A stretch of 64,000 nucleotides of DNA from Notamacropus eugenii (GCF_028372415.1 NC_092878.1:28440903-28504902); one strand, 5' to 3'; shown: positions 38,301 to 53,100, counted from the first letter of the stretch. Notes: generated by a model not told the origin, from the sequence alone. Numbers and translations are program-made.

Positions 38301-41300
38301 TGATCAACTGTGCATGATTTAGCTGTTCTCCACAATACAATGATCTAAGCCAATTCTGAAGGACTCATGATGAAAGATCTATCCATCTCTAAAGAAAGAA
38401 CTGATGGAGTCTGAATGAAGATCGAAGCATGCTTTTTTTTTTCCTTTATTTTCCTTGTTGTGTTTGTTGCTTAGATTTTTGTTTCATTTTTGTTTCTTTG
38501 GTCTGTGTTTTCTTTCACAGCATGACTAATATGGAAATATTAATTGCTTGACTGCACAATTATACCCCATATCAAATTGCTTGCCTTCTCAGTGACAGGA
38601 AGGGAGGGAAAGATTTGGAACTCAATTTTTTTAAAATGAATGTTAAAAAAAGTTTACATGTAATTGAAGAAAAAGTAAAATATTTGAAAAGGAAAAAAAT
38701 TGTCTCATAGAATGTTAAAGTTACCAAAATAGTAAAATTCTGTCAGCTTCATTCCAGCTCACTCACTCAATTCCCTCTGACAGTGGAGCTGCCTGGCTCT
38801 TCCTCTATTTAAAGGCCAAGGTAGCCCAGCAGCCTCTCCTGTCTGGGGAGGGGGGGGGGGGGGCGCGTTGCAGAGAAGGGTGCCGCTGATTGAATTTTAT
38901 GTAAAATATGTAAAGCTTTTTTACAATCTGGCTCTATGCAATCTATCTTTGCAGGTTTAGGACATTTTTATTCTCCTTCATGTTCTCTGTTTCACTTGTC
39001 ATTCCTTACACACAGCACCCCACCTCCATGCCTCCCTCTTCTCCTCTGCCTCTTAGAATCTCTAGCTTTCTTCTAAGCTCAGCTCAGCTGCCGCAGCCTA
39101 TGTGAGGCCTCTCCTGCTCTCCACTGGCTGCTGGGGCCTCTTCCTCCTAAAATTGCCTTTATTTTGCTTATATTTTGTATTCCCTCAATATGTTGCTTCC
39201 CTATGTACCATGAGGACAGATCTACTGGGAAATGAAGGGGATACAAACAGTGCTCTAAGGGTTAAAAATAATATTAAGGGCTGCTTTTCCAATACTTTGT
39301 GAAGCTCTGTAGCTTATTCTGTAACTTGAGGGTGCCCTAAAGTCTTTCCCCCCTTATCTTGAACCTGTACCCAAAGAATTGCCTTTGTCTCCCTTATCCT
39401 GTGTTCTCTGGGTCCTTTAATGTTTAACCCGTGTCCCCCTGCCCTGTCCTTAAATCCTTAAACCATAAAGCATCCCCCTTGTCTCCTTCATCCTATGCCA
39501 TCCTGTCTTGTCTTTAATCTTTAACCTCCATAAAAACCTCTAAAATTACATCATCATTCTGAAACTTCTGTATAAGCATAACTCCCCCAAATAGCGGAGT
39601 CTCACTTAACGTTCTTGCGAAGGAGGCCCATGATGCTTTTCCACATAAAACCAAAAGCTCCCATTGGCGTCTAAGTGAATTCTTTCACACCTGTACTGAG
39701 CTCTCCCAACTCTAAACCTCAACAATAAGAATTTAATAAAAGTTTATTGATTGATAGTCCAGTTAGTTCATAAAAACATGTAATTATGCACCTATGAATG
39801 AGTATATACATACATACATACATGCATGCATGCATACATACACATGCACACTCCAAGAGATGCATGTACATACATAAACCCATAGCTAGATCTTACCTTG
39901 CCATGTAACAGGAACTCCAGGACAAGGGCCCACAGGTCAACAAAGGAAGGGGTTCTCCCCTCCTCAGCCCTCTGCCTCAGCTCCTGCTGGTACCCTCTCA
40001 TGCTCCCCAGAGAGAAGGCATCCAGCTTGCTCTTGGTCATGTGCTCTCGGGCATGGCTGATGGGCTTTTCAAGGTCTTGCTGTGACCAGTCAGGATCCTG
40101 GTACAAGCTAGCCAAAGTCCTGATGGGCAGGGGGAGAGGCACGCCTTGAAGCCACCAGGGACTGGGTGGTTTCACCCAACTCCTCCTCATTCCAGACCCC
40201 TAAATGAAGCCCCCAAACTGGGGGAAACAGCAACATGGCCCCAACTTATGACTCTCTTGCTTTGTAAACAGACTTTAATTTCCTCTCTGCTCTCCTGCTT
40301 TCCCTCTCCCCACATTGAGGATGACTCTCCTATATCCCACTCTCCTAGAGTCTTGCTCTTAGCTAGCTGACAACTAATCTCCTCTTGGTGTCAACTGACT
40401 GTGAGCTTAAGGTTAGACCCCTTAATATTTGTGTTTTTAACAAGGGACTGAAAATGCTATAAGAATCCTTTAGCAATTCCTTCCAAAGGAATGAATCTCT
40501 AAACAAGAAAATTTCAGACCCTGTGATAACAGTGAGAGAGATACTTGGGGGAGAGGACTTGGGTATTTTTCTTCCCAAATGCCCTTCAGATCACACTATT
40601 GTGTCCATTCACTCTATGTCCTAGGCCATCCCCCTTAGATCTCCCATTAGTTTCTTTATGTCCCATGCTACCCTTCTACATGTGGCTCCCCAGCTTCCCT
40701 ACAGGGACCTCACCAAGTAGATCCTGAAGTACCACTTATATAGGTTACGCAGTCCAGGAGGTCCAATTTCTTGAGGGCAGAGAGATGACCATACAGAGAC
40801 GTCATGGCCCGAGCCCCTCCACCAATGGCCATGACCCCAATCACTGGAACCTGTGTCCACCATTAAGAACAGACACAACACAATCAGAAACTGAGGCACA
40901 GGGAGCCTGGGTGCTTTGCCCACAGTCACACTGATAGTTAAGTATCAGAGATGGTATTTAAAGCTAGATCATGGGATCATAAATGCAGAGTTGGCCTCTA
41001 AGAGACTAACCCTCTCATTTTGCATATAAGAAAACTGAGGTAGAAGGTTAAAATGAGTTTGCCCAAAGTCACACAGGTGTTAAAACTTCAATCAGGATTT
41101 GCTCATAGTAGCAGAAGAATTAAGCGAGGCCTATCAGGAAGTCTATTGGAACCAGAGTCAGAAAGGGGGGCTGGAAACCCAGTTCTGGGGCCTTTCCTGT
41201 GTGACCTTGAACGTGACCTTTAACTCCTCTGGGTCTGCATGAGCTCATACAAGTGTTCCCCTGAAAGGGTCCCTTTTGTCACTTCTCATATGACATTAGT

Positions 41301-41427
41301 ACTACCTGCATATCCTAGATGCAGAATGAGACCTACATTTTTTGAACACGGTCCACGTGGACATTTGTTTTGCTTAACTGCGTATCTATTCCAAGGACAG
41401 TGGGGTATATGTGTGTATGTGTGTGCA

Positions 41428-41462
<35 letters not shown>

Positions 41463-44400
41463 CTCCCTGCCAGGATTGGGGGAAGGTGGGAGGGAGAAAA
41501 AGTAAATGCTCATTAATTTTTTTAAATTGTAATACAAAAATAATTTCTCTGAATCTCTGTTTTTTCGTCTGATCGCCCACTCCCATCCCCAGCTGCTCGT
41601 GCTCCATCTGCCAAATTATTTAATATACATTTTGGCTTACTTCTATGTGTACGTTGTTGTTTCCTCTGGTTTTGTGGGGGGGGGGGGGTTGTTTTACACG
41701 TACGTCCCAAGGGTTGAGAGGAAGGCAGTTAGCCTGGAAATTAAGAAACAAATACCCATGGAATTCTCATTTTACTTTGTAGGAAAAAGCAGACTGGAAA
41801 GAGCCAAGATCTAAAGTTAAAACATGACTCTGACACTCGTTAGCCATGTCAAGTCAATGAGCGTTTATGTCACTTAACTTTCCTTTGCCTCAATTTCCCC
41901 ATCTGTTTAATGGAAGCAATATTATCTGATATATGTGTATGTATAGGATATATAATATATACACATATATAACACATATGTGTAGATATATGGTATATAT
42001 CTCATGTATTTTATAAATTATATATCTCATAGGCATATTGTAAGAATGAGGTGAGAAAATAAGATAGCATAAAAGCTGATAGAATGGAAATGCTTTGAGA
42101 ACACTTTCATTTTTGTCTTCATAGCAAACTAGCAAGCTGTCTCTAGCAGCTAGCAGAATGCCTGGCAAGTATTAAGAATTTAATGAATGCCTTTTCATGA
42201 CTGGATAGATTAATTGATTGATCTAAAAAATGAAATGTTTGGATTAGATGCCCTAACAAAGCCCTTTCTGATGTTCAATCCAGGCTCCCATGATCCTAAG
42301 AGCAAAGCTGAAATTTGAGCCTAGTATTCTGTCCCTAACGGACATCTACCAGAGCTTGGGATAATGGGAGAAAAGCAGGAGCCTCTTACCAAACCCACCC
42401 CAGTTCACCCCTCAGACCTCATCTTCCTGCAGCTCATGCTCCAGCTGCAAAACTCGTTTCAGGGCCTTGGCCACCACCTGCTTCCTCTTCTTCAGGAATG
42501 CGTGTTCCTCATCACACAGCCCAAAGCCCAGGCGTACAGCCAGCTTCTCAGAGCTGTGATGGGGATGGAGAGGAGAAAATAAATCATGGGACCTCTGAGA
42601 GATCCAGGGCCCCTCTGAGCCCCTACTGAGGGAGGCCCTTGTGTCCATCCTCCTGCTGGCCATCCTCTGCCATAGGGATCCTCAGTCTCTGAACCCCACA
42701 GCCCTTCCCCTGGCCTCTACAGACCCCCAAGGTGATTTCTTACCAAGAATTGGTCCTAAGCTTCAACCTCAATGCTGTGGCCTATAAACAAGAGGAAGAA
42801 TTTTTCTCATACGCAAAAATCATCCCACTGGACCACATTGATACAGTAAATATGCTCCAACAATTCTGCTTTTCTTCTAAAAATTCAGGATCCCTCCCCC
42901 TTCTCCTCACACCCTCCATGTAGCAATCTCTCCATGACCACCCCAGGCTGGCAGCCAGCAAGTGAATCACATCCAAGAAGCTGCATACTTCAGGGGCAGG
43001 AACAGCAACTGCCATCTCCTCCCCCATAGGCAGGTACTTCAGGGGCACAGTGAGATTCTTGCCAGGGCTGCCCTCACCCTCTCCATCAACTGCAAGGCTC
43101 TGTAAAGAAAAGGGACCTGTCAGCAGCTGCCAAGAGGAGACAAGACCCCATCTACACCAGATTTCTAAGAAGGTCTCTTCAACCCCCATTACCATTTGGG
43201 AAGGACCACTGGGTCCCTCCACCACCTCAGTCACTTTTGACGAGGAAGATGTCTGGTAGGGAATAGCTGCCACCCCCTCCACCCAGTGGAGAGACACCCT
43301 CAGAGCAGCCTCAGCAGTGTGAAGGCAAGAGAGATGAGAGAATCATAGATTTAGAGCAGGAGGAGACCTTAGTCATGGATAGACTTAGAGCCAGGAAGGC
43401 CTTAGTTTAAATCCTACCTCAGACACTAACTATGGGACCCTGGCCACAAGTTACTTAACCTCTTTATGCTTCCGTTTCTTCATCTATAAAATGGGTATAA
43501 TAAGAGAACTCATCTCTCAGGGTTGTGGTGAGAATCAAGTGAGATAATATATAAAACATTTCGTAAACCTTATATACACATTTTAGCTATTATTTACAGA
43601 TGAAAAAACTAAGGCCATGGAACTAGTCTGGGTCTGAGGAAAGATTCGAACTCAGCTTTTCCTGACTATATGTCCAGCACTCTCTCTCCTATACCTCCTA
43701 ATACATTAGGTGTTGGTGGCAGGGGAGACATTTCAAGACACTAGGACCTACCTTCAGGTACCCCCTCATCTCTGTCTCTTGAGCTGTTATATAGTGGAAC
43801 AGAAAGGAGTCAGCCATGGCAGAACCCAGAGTGGAACTCTGAGTGTCCTCATAGGATCCCTTCAGTGTCAGCTCAAGTTCATCCCCCTCTGAGGAAAGAA
43901 GGCGAGATTCAGAGATTGAGTCTACAATGCTCCTTACCTTCAATAAGAACGTTTTTTTTCTTCTGTTCATTAAAAGGGCCATTCCCTGACTACTTCTTAA
44001 ACAGGCCTATTCACTCAATGGCCATTACCTCCCTCTAAGTGAGCACCTGAAAAGGCCTAGCCTAAAAAGGCCAAGGTCTCCCACTGCATCTCCAGTCATC
44101 CTGATGAATAACTGGTCACTGGACCCAGATGGCTCAGGAGGGGAAAGTGATGCTGCTGACCTTGCACAGCCCTTCCTCACTCAAAACAAAGTCAAGTGCA
44201 AGTGATGTCATCATTTCTCTGATGTCATGGTCTTCAAAAGCAAAGGACAAACACAACAACAACCTTTGATAAGGTAACAGAGTCCCATCCCAGTACTGCT
44301 CATGTTAGAAATTTGAACCTTTTTCTCAACCTCAGATCCCCCAAGTCAGACAGAGAGACAACATGATATAATGTAAAGAATAAGTAGCTTGGAGGAAGAT

Positions 44401-47400
44401 AAGACCTGGCTTCTGAGGTCTGCCAGTTGTCTGCCCATGGGCAAGGCATTTAATGTCTCAGAGGCTCAGTCTGTCATTTGTAAACGGGGCTAGCTATATT
44501 TATAGTGCCCACCTCATAAGGCTTTTGTGAAGATCAAATAACAATGTACATAAATGTTTTGTAAAATCTTAAGGCTTAAGTACACGCTCTTTTACCATTT
44601 TCTCTCAACTGATCTGCTAGGTGGTGCAGTGGAGAAAGCCCTGGGCCTGGAGTCAGGAAGATCTGAGTTCAAATCTAGCCTCAGATATACTAACTGAGTG
44701 ATCCTGGGCAAGTCATTTAACCCCTATTTGTCTCTGTTACTCATCTGTAAAACTGGGACACACTGGAGGTAGATATGGTGAAGCACTCCAGTATCGTTGC
44801 CAGGAAAAATGCCTTAGGAAGAGTCAGACGTAACTAACGCCAAAACAATAGTATTGTTTCAAGGCCTATGTTGTCTCCTTCAGAGCCACAGAGACCTCCT
44901 TGCCTAGAAAAGCTGTGTTACATCCCCTTTAACACTGTAAATGGTGAGTAAATTAAAACTAGGAAATCCATCCCAACATAGAGCCCACCCCTCAGCATGG
45001 TTTCTTGTCCCCAGCCAGGTCAACCCCATTTCTCCAGGATGACAGACTCACAGAATCTCAGAGTTGGAAGAAGGAACCTCAGAGACTAGCAATATTCCTA
45101 AAGTACAGATCTGACCATCTTACTCTCTTACTAGAAGTACGGTGGCTCCCTATTGCCTGAAGGGAAAAGTATAAACTCCTCTGGCCACACATTTACCTGT
45201 ACTGTTCCCTAGTCTTGGAATGGATTCCTTCATCAACTCTGCCTCTTATGAGCCCAGACTCAACTCAACTGTCATCTCCCAAGCCTCCTCTCTTAGTGCC
45301 CTCCCCCAAGAAATGACTTTGTATTTATTGCATGGTCAATATATTTATTGTATTATCACATATTGTATGTATAACATGTATGATAATACATATGATACAC
45401 GATAATATGTATAATAATACACAATATTACATATATAAAATACATGTAACATTGCACATGTACGAAGTATATACAGAGTACATTGTATGTATATTACGTA
45501 TGTTGTATATGCTTTTATTACGCTACTGTATATATAATTTATATGTTGTATTATTGTTACTGTCCAGTTGTTTCAGTCATATCTGACTCTTCATGGCCCC
45601 ACGGACTTGTCCATGGGTTTTCCTTGGCAAAGATACTGCAGTAGTTTGCCATTTCTTTCTCCAATGTGTGGTCCTTCACACTGAAGGAGTTAGATTAGAT
45701 TACTTCTAAGGTCCCTTTCAGCTCTAAATCTGCTATTAATAATCATTGTTTGTTAGATGGATAGATGGATGGATGGATGGATGGATGGATGGATGGATGG
45801 GTGGATGGATGGGTGGGTGGATGGATGGATGGATGGATGGATGGGTGGATGGATGGGTGGATGGATGGGTGGATGGATGGGTGGGTGGATGGGTGGATGA
45901 ACAAATGAACCATCAAGCCCAACTTAGATCTGGTCAGGAGTTCTCTCTTCAACATCCCTGACCAGTGGTCATCCAGCTCTATTTGAAGTCTTCTAAGTGA
46001 GGGGCAACCTACTACCAAGGTAACCCATTCCATTAAGGGGCAGCTGTAATTGTCAGGGAGCTTTTAATTATACAAGCCAAGATCTTCCTCTCCATACCTT
46101 CTGCTCCTAGTTCTTGCTCTCAGGGGCCAAACGGAAAAAAATTATGTCCTTTTTGGTGGGACAACCCTTCACATACGTAAAGATATCTATGATGTCCCCC
46201 AAAGAACTTTTCTCCAGGTTAAAATATTTCAGCCAGACTTTAGGCAATGGTTGTCATCACCCTGGGCCCTCCCCTCCCCCTTTAGGTCTTCTTATACCTT
46301 ACAGTTACCCCACACGCACATTTTTTGCCCCAGTGACACCCACCTCCTTGGTATTATTTAAACAAGACAATCCATCTGCCAACTGTCATTTTCACTGACT
46401 GTTCCTCGGCTGTGCTCCCTCCTCACTTCCACCTGCTGGTTTCTCTGGCTTACTTCAAGTCCCAGGTAAAACACTACTTTCTACAGGAAGCTTTCCCCAA
46501 TTCCTCTTAATTCTAGGGCCTTCCCTCTGTTGATTGTTTGTACATAGTTGCTTGCATGTTATCTCCCCCGTTAGACTAAGTTCTTTGACAGCAGAAACTG
46601 TCTTTTGCCTTTCTTTGTATACCCAGTGCTTACACAATGCCTGGCACAGAGAAGGCTCTTAATAAATGTTTAGTGATTGATTCCAGGTCATTCTCCTTTG
46701 GGTGCACTTGAGCTTATCAATGGCCTCCCTAAAATGTCACTCCCTGACTCGAATTCAATATTCCAAATGTGGAGGAAGATGGTAGAATTATCTCTTGCCA
46801 TGCTTATGGGGTTGGTTCTGGGCATGACTTGGGGCTCACCTGTGACCGCTGCTGTGCTCCCCTTCTTGTCCACCTGCACAGTCAGGCAGGATAGCTCCCG
46901 AGTCTAGAATAGATAGTGTAATGAGAGAGATGGTTGATGGGGTTCAAGACCTGGTTTTCCCCATCACCCAACTCTGAGGACTGTACTCCCCTCCCTGGTC
47001 CAAATCCAGGTAATGAAAATGAGAATGGGAAGGAAAGCTAGCCTTGCTGGATAATCTCCAAGTTTCTCCTCAGGACCTGAGGGATAAAAAACCCAGAAAC
47101 TGCCTCTAGATTCCTGCCCTCAGTATTCTGGAAGGTTCGAGGAGAAGTCTTTTAGAACACCTCATCCCCAGTTCTCAGGCAATCATTTTTCAAAGCAGTT
47201 GTAGATGGAACTACACTCCCACCTAGTGGCGGTCTCTTAGGACTGAACCTTCTGGAAGTCTGTCCTGCTTCCTGCCCTAACCCCAAATTAGCATAGAGAG
47301 GAGTTAGGTCACCATCCTAATCCCCAAGTTCTTAGCATGGAGGTACAATAGGATTTGGAGCTCAAAACTTTTTTTAAAAAAGTTCAAAAATTGTTTTAAC

Positions 47401-48295
47401 ATGTAATTGGGTAAAAATAAAGTATATTAAATTAAAATCTTTTTAACAATAAGAAGAAAAAAAGAATGGAGGTACAGTAGGTTAGCAAGTCACTGAAATT
47501 TCTGCAGGCCTCAGTTGGCCCAGTTGCAACATAGGGATAAAATATCCTGTGATTCCTGAAGGAAGAGGACCAAGCCAGATTATCTCTTGACGTCCTTTCC
47601 CAATCTATGTATAATCTTAAACTTCATCAAGGAAGGATAGAGACCTGGAAGCCAGTTGGAATTCCCAGCTCCATTTCCTACAGCTCTCACTGGGATGTCT
47701 GTAAGTGTCTCAGTCTCTTCCCTCCATACCTGCCTCAGGGGCAGGGGTATGCAAAAAACAAAACACAAAACTGATTTTCACTGTGAGCATGCACAAACAT
47801 ATCAGGCAAACACAACATATCAGGGCTTGATGTATTGTTTTGTTGATTGTCTAAACTTAAGAAAATGTTAATAATTCAGATTCAACTTAAAAGTATATAA
47901 GGAGTACTTTTTTTTCCACCAGAGAGAGGCTTGTTAAACATTTACCAGCATGCCCTTAGTGTCAAGTGAACAGACCTGCTCAGGCCCTGCTAGATGGATG
48001 GGATAGACAACATTTTAGGCACCAGATTCACTCTGCTGCCCTGACCCTCCAGTCCCCTTATTCTGATATCTCAAACCCCCAGTTCTGATTTCTGTTCTTT
48101 CTAGAGAAAGTCCCCACAATCTGGTTACCACAAGGACATTGTTGGTGATGAGGTGTTCTGGAGAATCCGATCTGTAGAAATCAAAGCATTTAGAATCAGA
48201 CGAGGAAATGGAAATGGGAAGCAAAGTAAACATATCTTGTCCTAGCCTGAGTCAAAGATTTCCTAGAGACTGAGGGAGCTCAGAGTTCCAACCCA

Positions 48296-48359
<64 letters not shown>

Positions 48360-50060
48360 ACACACCCCCCCCACACACACAACTTCTAACTGCCAGAAAC
48401 ACTTGGGATAAGTTTCTGCCCCAACTAGGAAATAAATCCAATAGGGTCTCACTGACCCTTAGTGAGAGGCTACCTGAGTGGTCAAGGGTTCTAGACTAGG
48501 AAGGCTCAATACTGAGCACATTCTGAGGGAATTCTATGTGAACAATAGGTGGTTTTGAAACAATTCTCCTACCCACCCCCATACAGTAGCTAAATTGCAT
48601 TTACACAGCACTTTAAGTCTTGCGCTTTATACATATCTCATTATATCCTAACAACACCTCTATGAGGTGTTATCATACCCATTTTAGAGATGAGAAAATG
48701 AAGGCTGAGAAAAGCCCAGGCCACACAGCTAGTAAGTGTCAGAGGAAGGATTTAAACCTAGGTCTTCCTTATACCAAGTCTAATGCTTTATGTACAACAC
48801 TACTTACTCTCTCTCCCTCTTAAAAAAAAATTTTTTTTTGCTTAAGTCAGGGATTCCAAGGGAATAAGATCTTTGGGAAAATCCAGATGTCAGTATTGCC
48901 ATCTGCTGGACAATAGGAAGCTAGACAGGACCTGGTGAACCCCAATCAGAAACAGGTTCTGTCGTCTGTTCTGTTACATAACCATGACTTTCCACCCTCC
49001 TTGCTTTCCACATGTACTCACATCTCCTCTGCATGGAACTCCACATACAGCTCTTCTTGTCCCTGAAATCCCAAGAGGAAAGGAACAAGTGAAGGAACCC
49101 TCCTTCTCTCTCCCTGGATGCTCAACCCCATATCTAGCAATTAATAAACATTCATTAGGTGTCAGCTATGTGCCAGGTGCTGGGTGGTATCACTTAGAGC
49201 CAAGCAAAGGACAATGAGAGGGACCCACAGGTATGTACCTTAGGGTGCGCACCTAGGAAATTTAATTTTTTTAAAAAAAATTAAGGTGAATATTTATTGA
49301 ATGTTCAGTAACAAAAATAGAAACTAGATCTGTTATTTCCCTAATATAGGGAACTCCCAGATAAGGAAATTAGCTTTATCAAGGCAGGTCATCGTCTTCT
49401 CTGTAACTTATAGTCTTAGAGAATTTCCTAGAACACTGAGATGTTCAGTGACTTGCCCAGGCTCACACAGCATGTTTCAGAGGCAGTCAGTTTTCCCTAC
49501 CTCTGAAGTCAATTCTCCATCCCCAACTGCCTCTCATTTCAAACATAAAACAAATTATCTTTATTCACCAAACTAAAAAAAAAACAACTTAGACAATTTA
49601 AAAAATTAATAATTAAACTTTAAAAACAGACAAAAATTAGTCACATAATATTAATTCCTTTGAGATATTAGGAAGGTCTGTGGGCACATCAGATACATCC
49701 TATATACATATGTCTCTGGAAAGACCCTGCATGACTCCATAGCTCACCCTTCCCAAGGGCAGATTCTTCTACCTTATGGCAGAAGGGGAAAAGCAGAGAT
49801 GGCGTTATTAATCCCCCTCACCCTGGAAATTCTTTCCCCAAGAGTCCCAATGCCCCTTTACCTGGGGATTCAGAGAGAAAGTCTTTCGGATGGGCTTGCC
49901 AGGATTGACTTCAATGGTATCAAACAAGACAGTGAAGAGGGCATCATCTTCTGTGACTACATCGGCATCATAGACTTTCAACTCAAGGATATTCTGGAGA
50001 CCCAGGAGCCAGTATTTGGGAGATACAAATGAGAGGGAGTGGGGGGGAAGGAAGGAATAT

Positions 50061-50114
<54 letters not shown>

Positions 50115-53100
50115 AAGAAAGATAGATAGAAAGATAGATAGATAGAAAGAGAGAGAGAGATAGACAGATGGATAGATGGATGGATGGATAGATAGAAAGA
50201 GAGAGAGATAGACAGATGGATAGATGGATGGATGGATAGATGGATGGATAAATGGAAGGAAGAAAGGAAATAAGGAGGGAAGGTCAGATGAATAAATGTA
50301 TAGATAATGATGCATGGTGATATATATATATATATGCAATATATATATATGTGTATACACACACACACACAACCTGTAACTAGCTGGATGATCTTGGTCA
50401 AATATAGGGACAAGGAAAAGGACAGGGATGAGGACAAAGCTTCCCTTGCAGAATCACTGGTTCAGCCATGTCCAATAGTGGTAACACTTAGTTTGAACTC
50501 CCAGTTTCTCAATTTAACTGACCAGGGATATATTACTGATACTCTGCTTGTCCATTTCGGGCTGCATCCCTAGACTCAGTCTGTTCTCTCTTGGGATAAC
50601 AGAGCTTGTCTCCTGGTTGGCTGGCTGGATCCTAAGGGAGGAACTCTGGATAGGAACTGAGGTAGATTGTCTGGGGAGAGCATTGCAGTCAGTAATCACT
50701 GGGAATTAGCATAGTGTGGAGGAATAAGCCTTGGCTCTTGACTTGGAGGTCCTGAGTTCTAACTTTGAGCAGATTATAACCCTAGATCTCCATTTCCTTA
50801 TATATAAAAGGAAGGTAAAGGTCTCTGAGGTCCCTTCCAGCTCTTAGATCCCAAAAACCATTTATCTCTTAGGAACATAAGTTTAGAATTCAGAGGTGGG
50901 GAACCTGCCACAGATTTTATATTTTACAGAGAGGTTAAATGACTTGACCAGCATCACACATCTAATAAGTGTGTGTGGCAGGATTTTAAGTTCTGGTGTT
51001 CCTGACACTCAGTACAGCAGTCTATAAAAATGAAAGGATTGGACTAAATGAACTCTGTGGTTCCTTTAACTATAAAGTTCACGATTCTATGTGCAAAAAA
51101 ATTCTATGTGCAAAAATTCTGTGGAGACACGCATATAAACATAGACATACACACAGAGACCATATGGACCCTAGCCTCTCTCAGCTTCAGTTTCCTCATC
51201 TGGTAAATGGGACAAGAACAACTATACCAATTATCTCAGTGGGGTTTTGTGAGAATCAAATGAAGAAATATATGTAAAACTCTCTAAAAATCTTAAAGTA
51301 TTATGTGATATTATTAGAGATAGAAATGGCAACTATCTCCTTTTTTTTTTTTTAATGAGTCTCATTTTCTGGCAGATCTCTACAGAGAGGTTCTCTCCAT
51401 CCTTGAGAAGCCTCCACCTCCACCCTAGATAAGGTCTACCCCTGTCTCCCTTCCCCCCACCCCAGCAGTGGAATGTTAAGGGGGTACACCCACTTTTTGG
51501 AAAAAGCTACAAGCCAAGTTCCCTTCTTTGGGGCCTGGTCTTTACCTTGACTTGCCTCTGGATCCGGAAACTGAAGGTCTCATTCCAAATGGGGTGACTC
51601 GAATTGGAAACAGTTTTGGTCTTAAATGTGATAGCTGATGCTGTTGGCAGCCGCAGGACCACATATGGGTCAGCCTCACTTACTGCCACAAAGGGAGAGA
51701 AGAAGATGTCAAGTATTGTTGTTCTTCAGTTATTTTCAGTGATGTCCATCTCTTTATGACTTGATTTGGGGTTTTCTTGGCAAAGATAGAGTGATTTGCC
51801 ATTTCCTTCTCCAGCTTATTTTACAGAGGAGGAAACTGAGGCAAACAGGGTTAAATTCCTTGCCCAGGGTCAAGTGTCTGAGGCCAGATTTGAACTCAGG
51901 AAGATGAGTCTTCCTGACTGCAGGCCCAGAGCTCTATCCATTGCACCACCTAGCTGTCCCCAGTGCAACCATATCCTATTGGCCTGAGGGCAGCCTCTCC
52001 CAGGTTCCATTTGAAGATACCTTTACTTCTCAGAGTCCGTGATTATTAGCTCACTGGACTGGAAGTTCCTTTCAATCTGGACCTCAAGTTTGTATCTTCT
52101 GTTTCACTAGCAAAAGAGAGGCAATGTGGTAGAGTGAGAAAGTGTGATGGATTTGGTTTCAAAGGATCAGAGTTCAAATCCTGACTGTTCTTTAATGACC
52201 TGAGGCAAATCACTTCAAGTCTCTGAGTCTTACTTTTCTTATCTGTAAAATGAGGATGTAGACTAGATGACCCCAAGGTCCCTTCTGGCTTTGATCCCAA
52301 GACCCAGTACTTAGTAAAATGTATGTTGAATGAATAAATTATGATTTTATTGGGATGCCTATTGTCCTTTGAGTAGTCTAGTCTTATCATGAAGCTTCAC
52401 TGTGGCATAGAAATGGGGCTGGCTTCCCAAAGGCTGTCTCAGAAGAGAGAAAGTTCTGTCAACCATTTAGGAAGGCTTAGAGCACACGCCTAGCAATAGA
52501 TTGGGCCTGCTGTCTTATCCTCAGCTTGGGAAAGATCAGAGAAGTGCATTGCCAAACTGGCTCAGGAAGGGAAATTTTTTCCTTGGCAGTGCCCTACAAA
52601 GACTGTCTGCTGAGACAAAGAAGGACCATGACTTATGATCTATGGAGGTAGAATCGATATTGGTGAAATCACAAATCCTTGAAGTTTGTCCCTAAAGGGA
52701 GAAGTAAATGCACATCCATCCCTTCATGGAAGATGTGATGGACTATGGGTATGGAACATCATATATTATCCAAATCAGTTGGCGTGTTGGTTAGTTTTGA
52801 TGAACTGATTTTTCCCCTTTCTCTTATTCTTAATGTGGGCTACTTGAGGGCAGGGTGCATGTTTTTGTCTTTCTTTGTAACCCCCACCCCCACCCCCACC
52901 CCCATACTTAACACAGGGCCTGGAATATATTGTTGTTTAATTGTATCTAACTCTTCATGACCCCATTTGGGGTTTTCTTGACAAAGACATGAATGGTGTG
53001 TATTTCCTTCTCCAACTCATTTTACAGATGAGGAAACTGAGACAATGATGTGGTTTGAGAGGTTCAGGGATACCCCCCCTCCAAGACTGAAGTATTGGAG

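Noticed and set aside
45743-46033. Frames of Ile-His-Pro-Ser and Trp-Met-Asp-Gly repeats
   Set aside because: They translate the GGAT microsatellite.
49993-50437. N-terminal part of a 209-codon minus frame (Tyr-Leu-Ser-Ile repeats)
   Set aside because: Only the part below 49994 is real (PLA2G4D exon 4). The rest reads through the intronic GATA repeat and past the acceptor.
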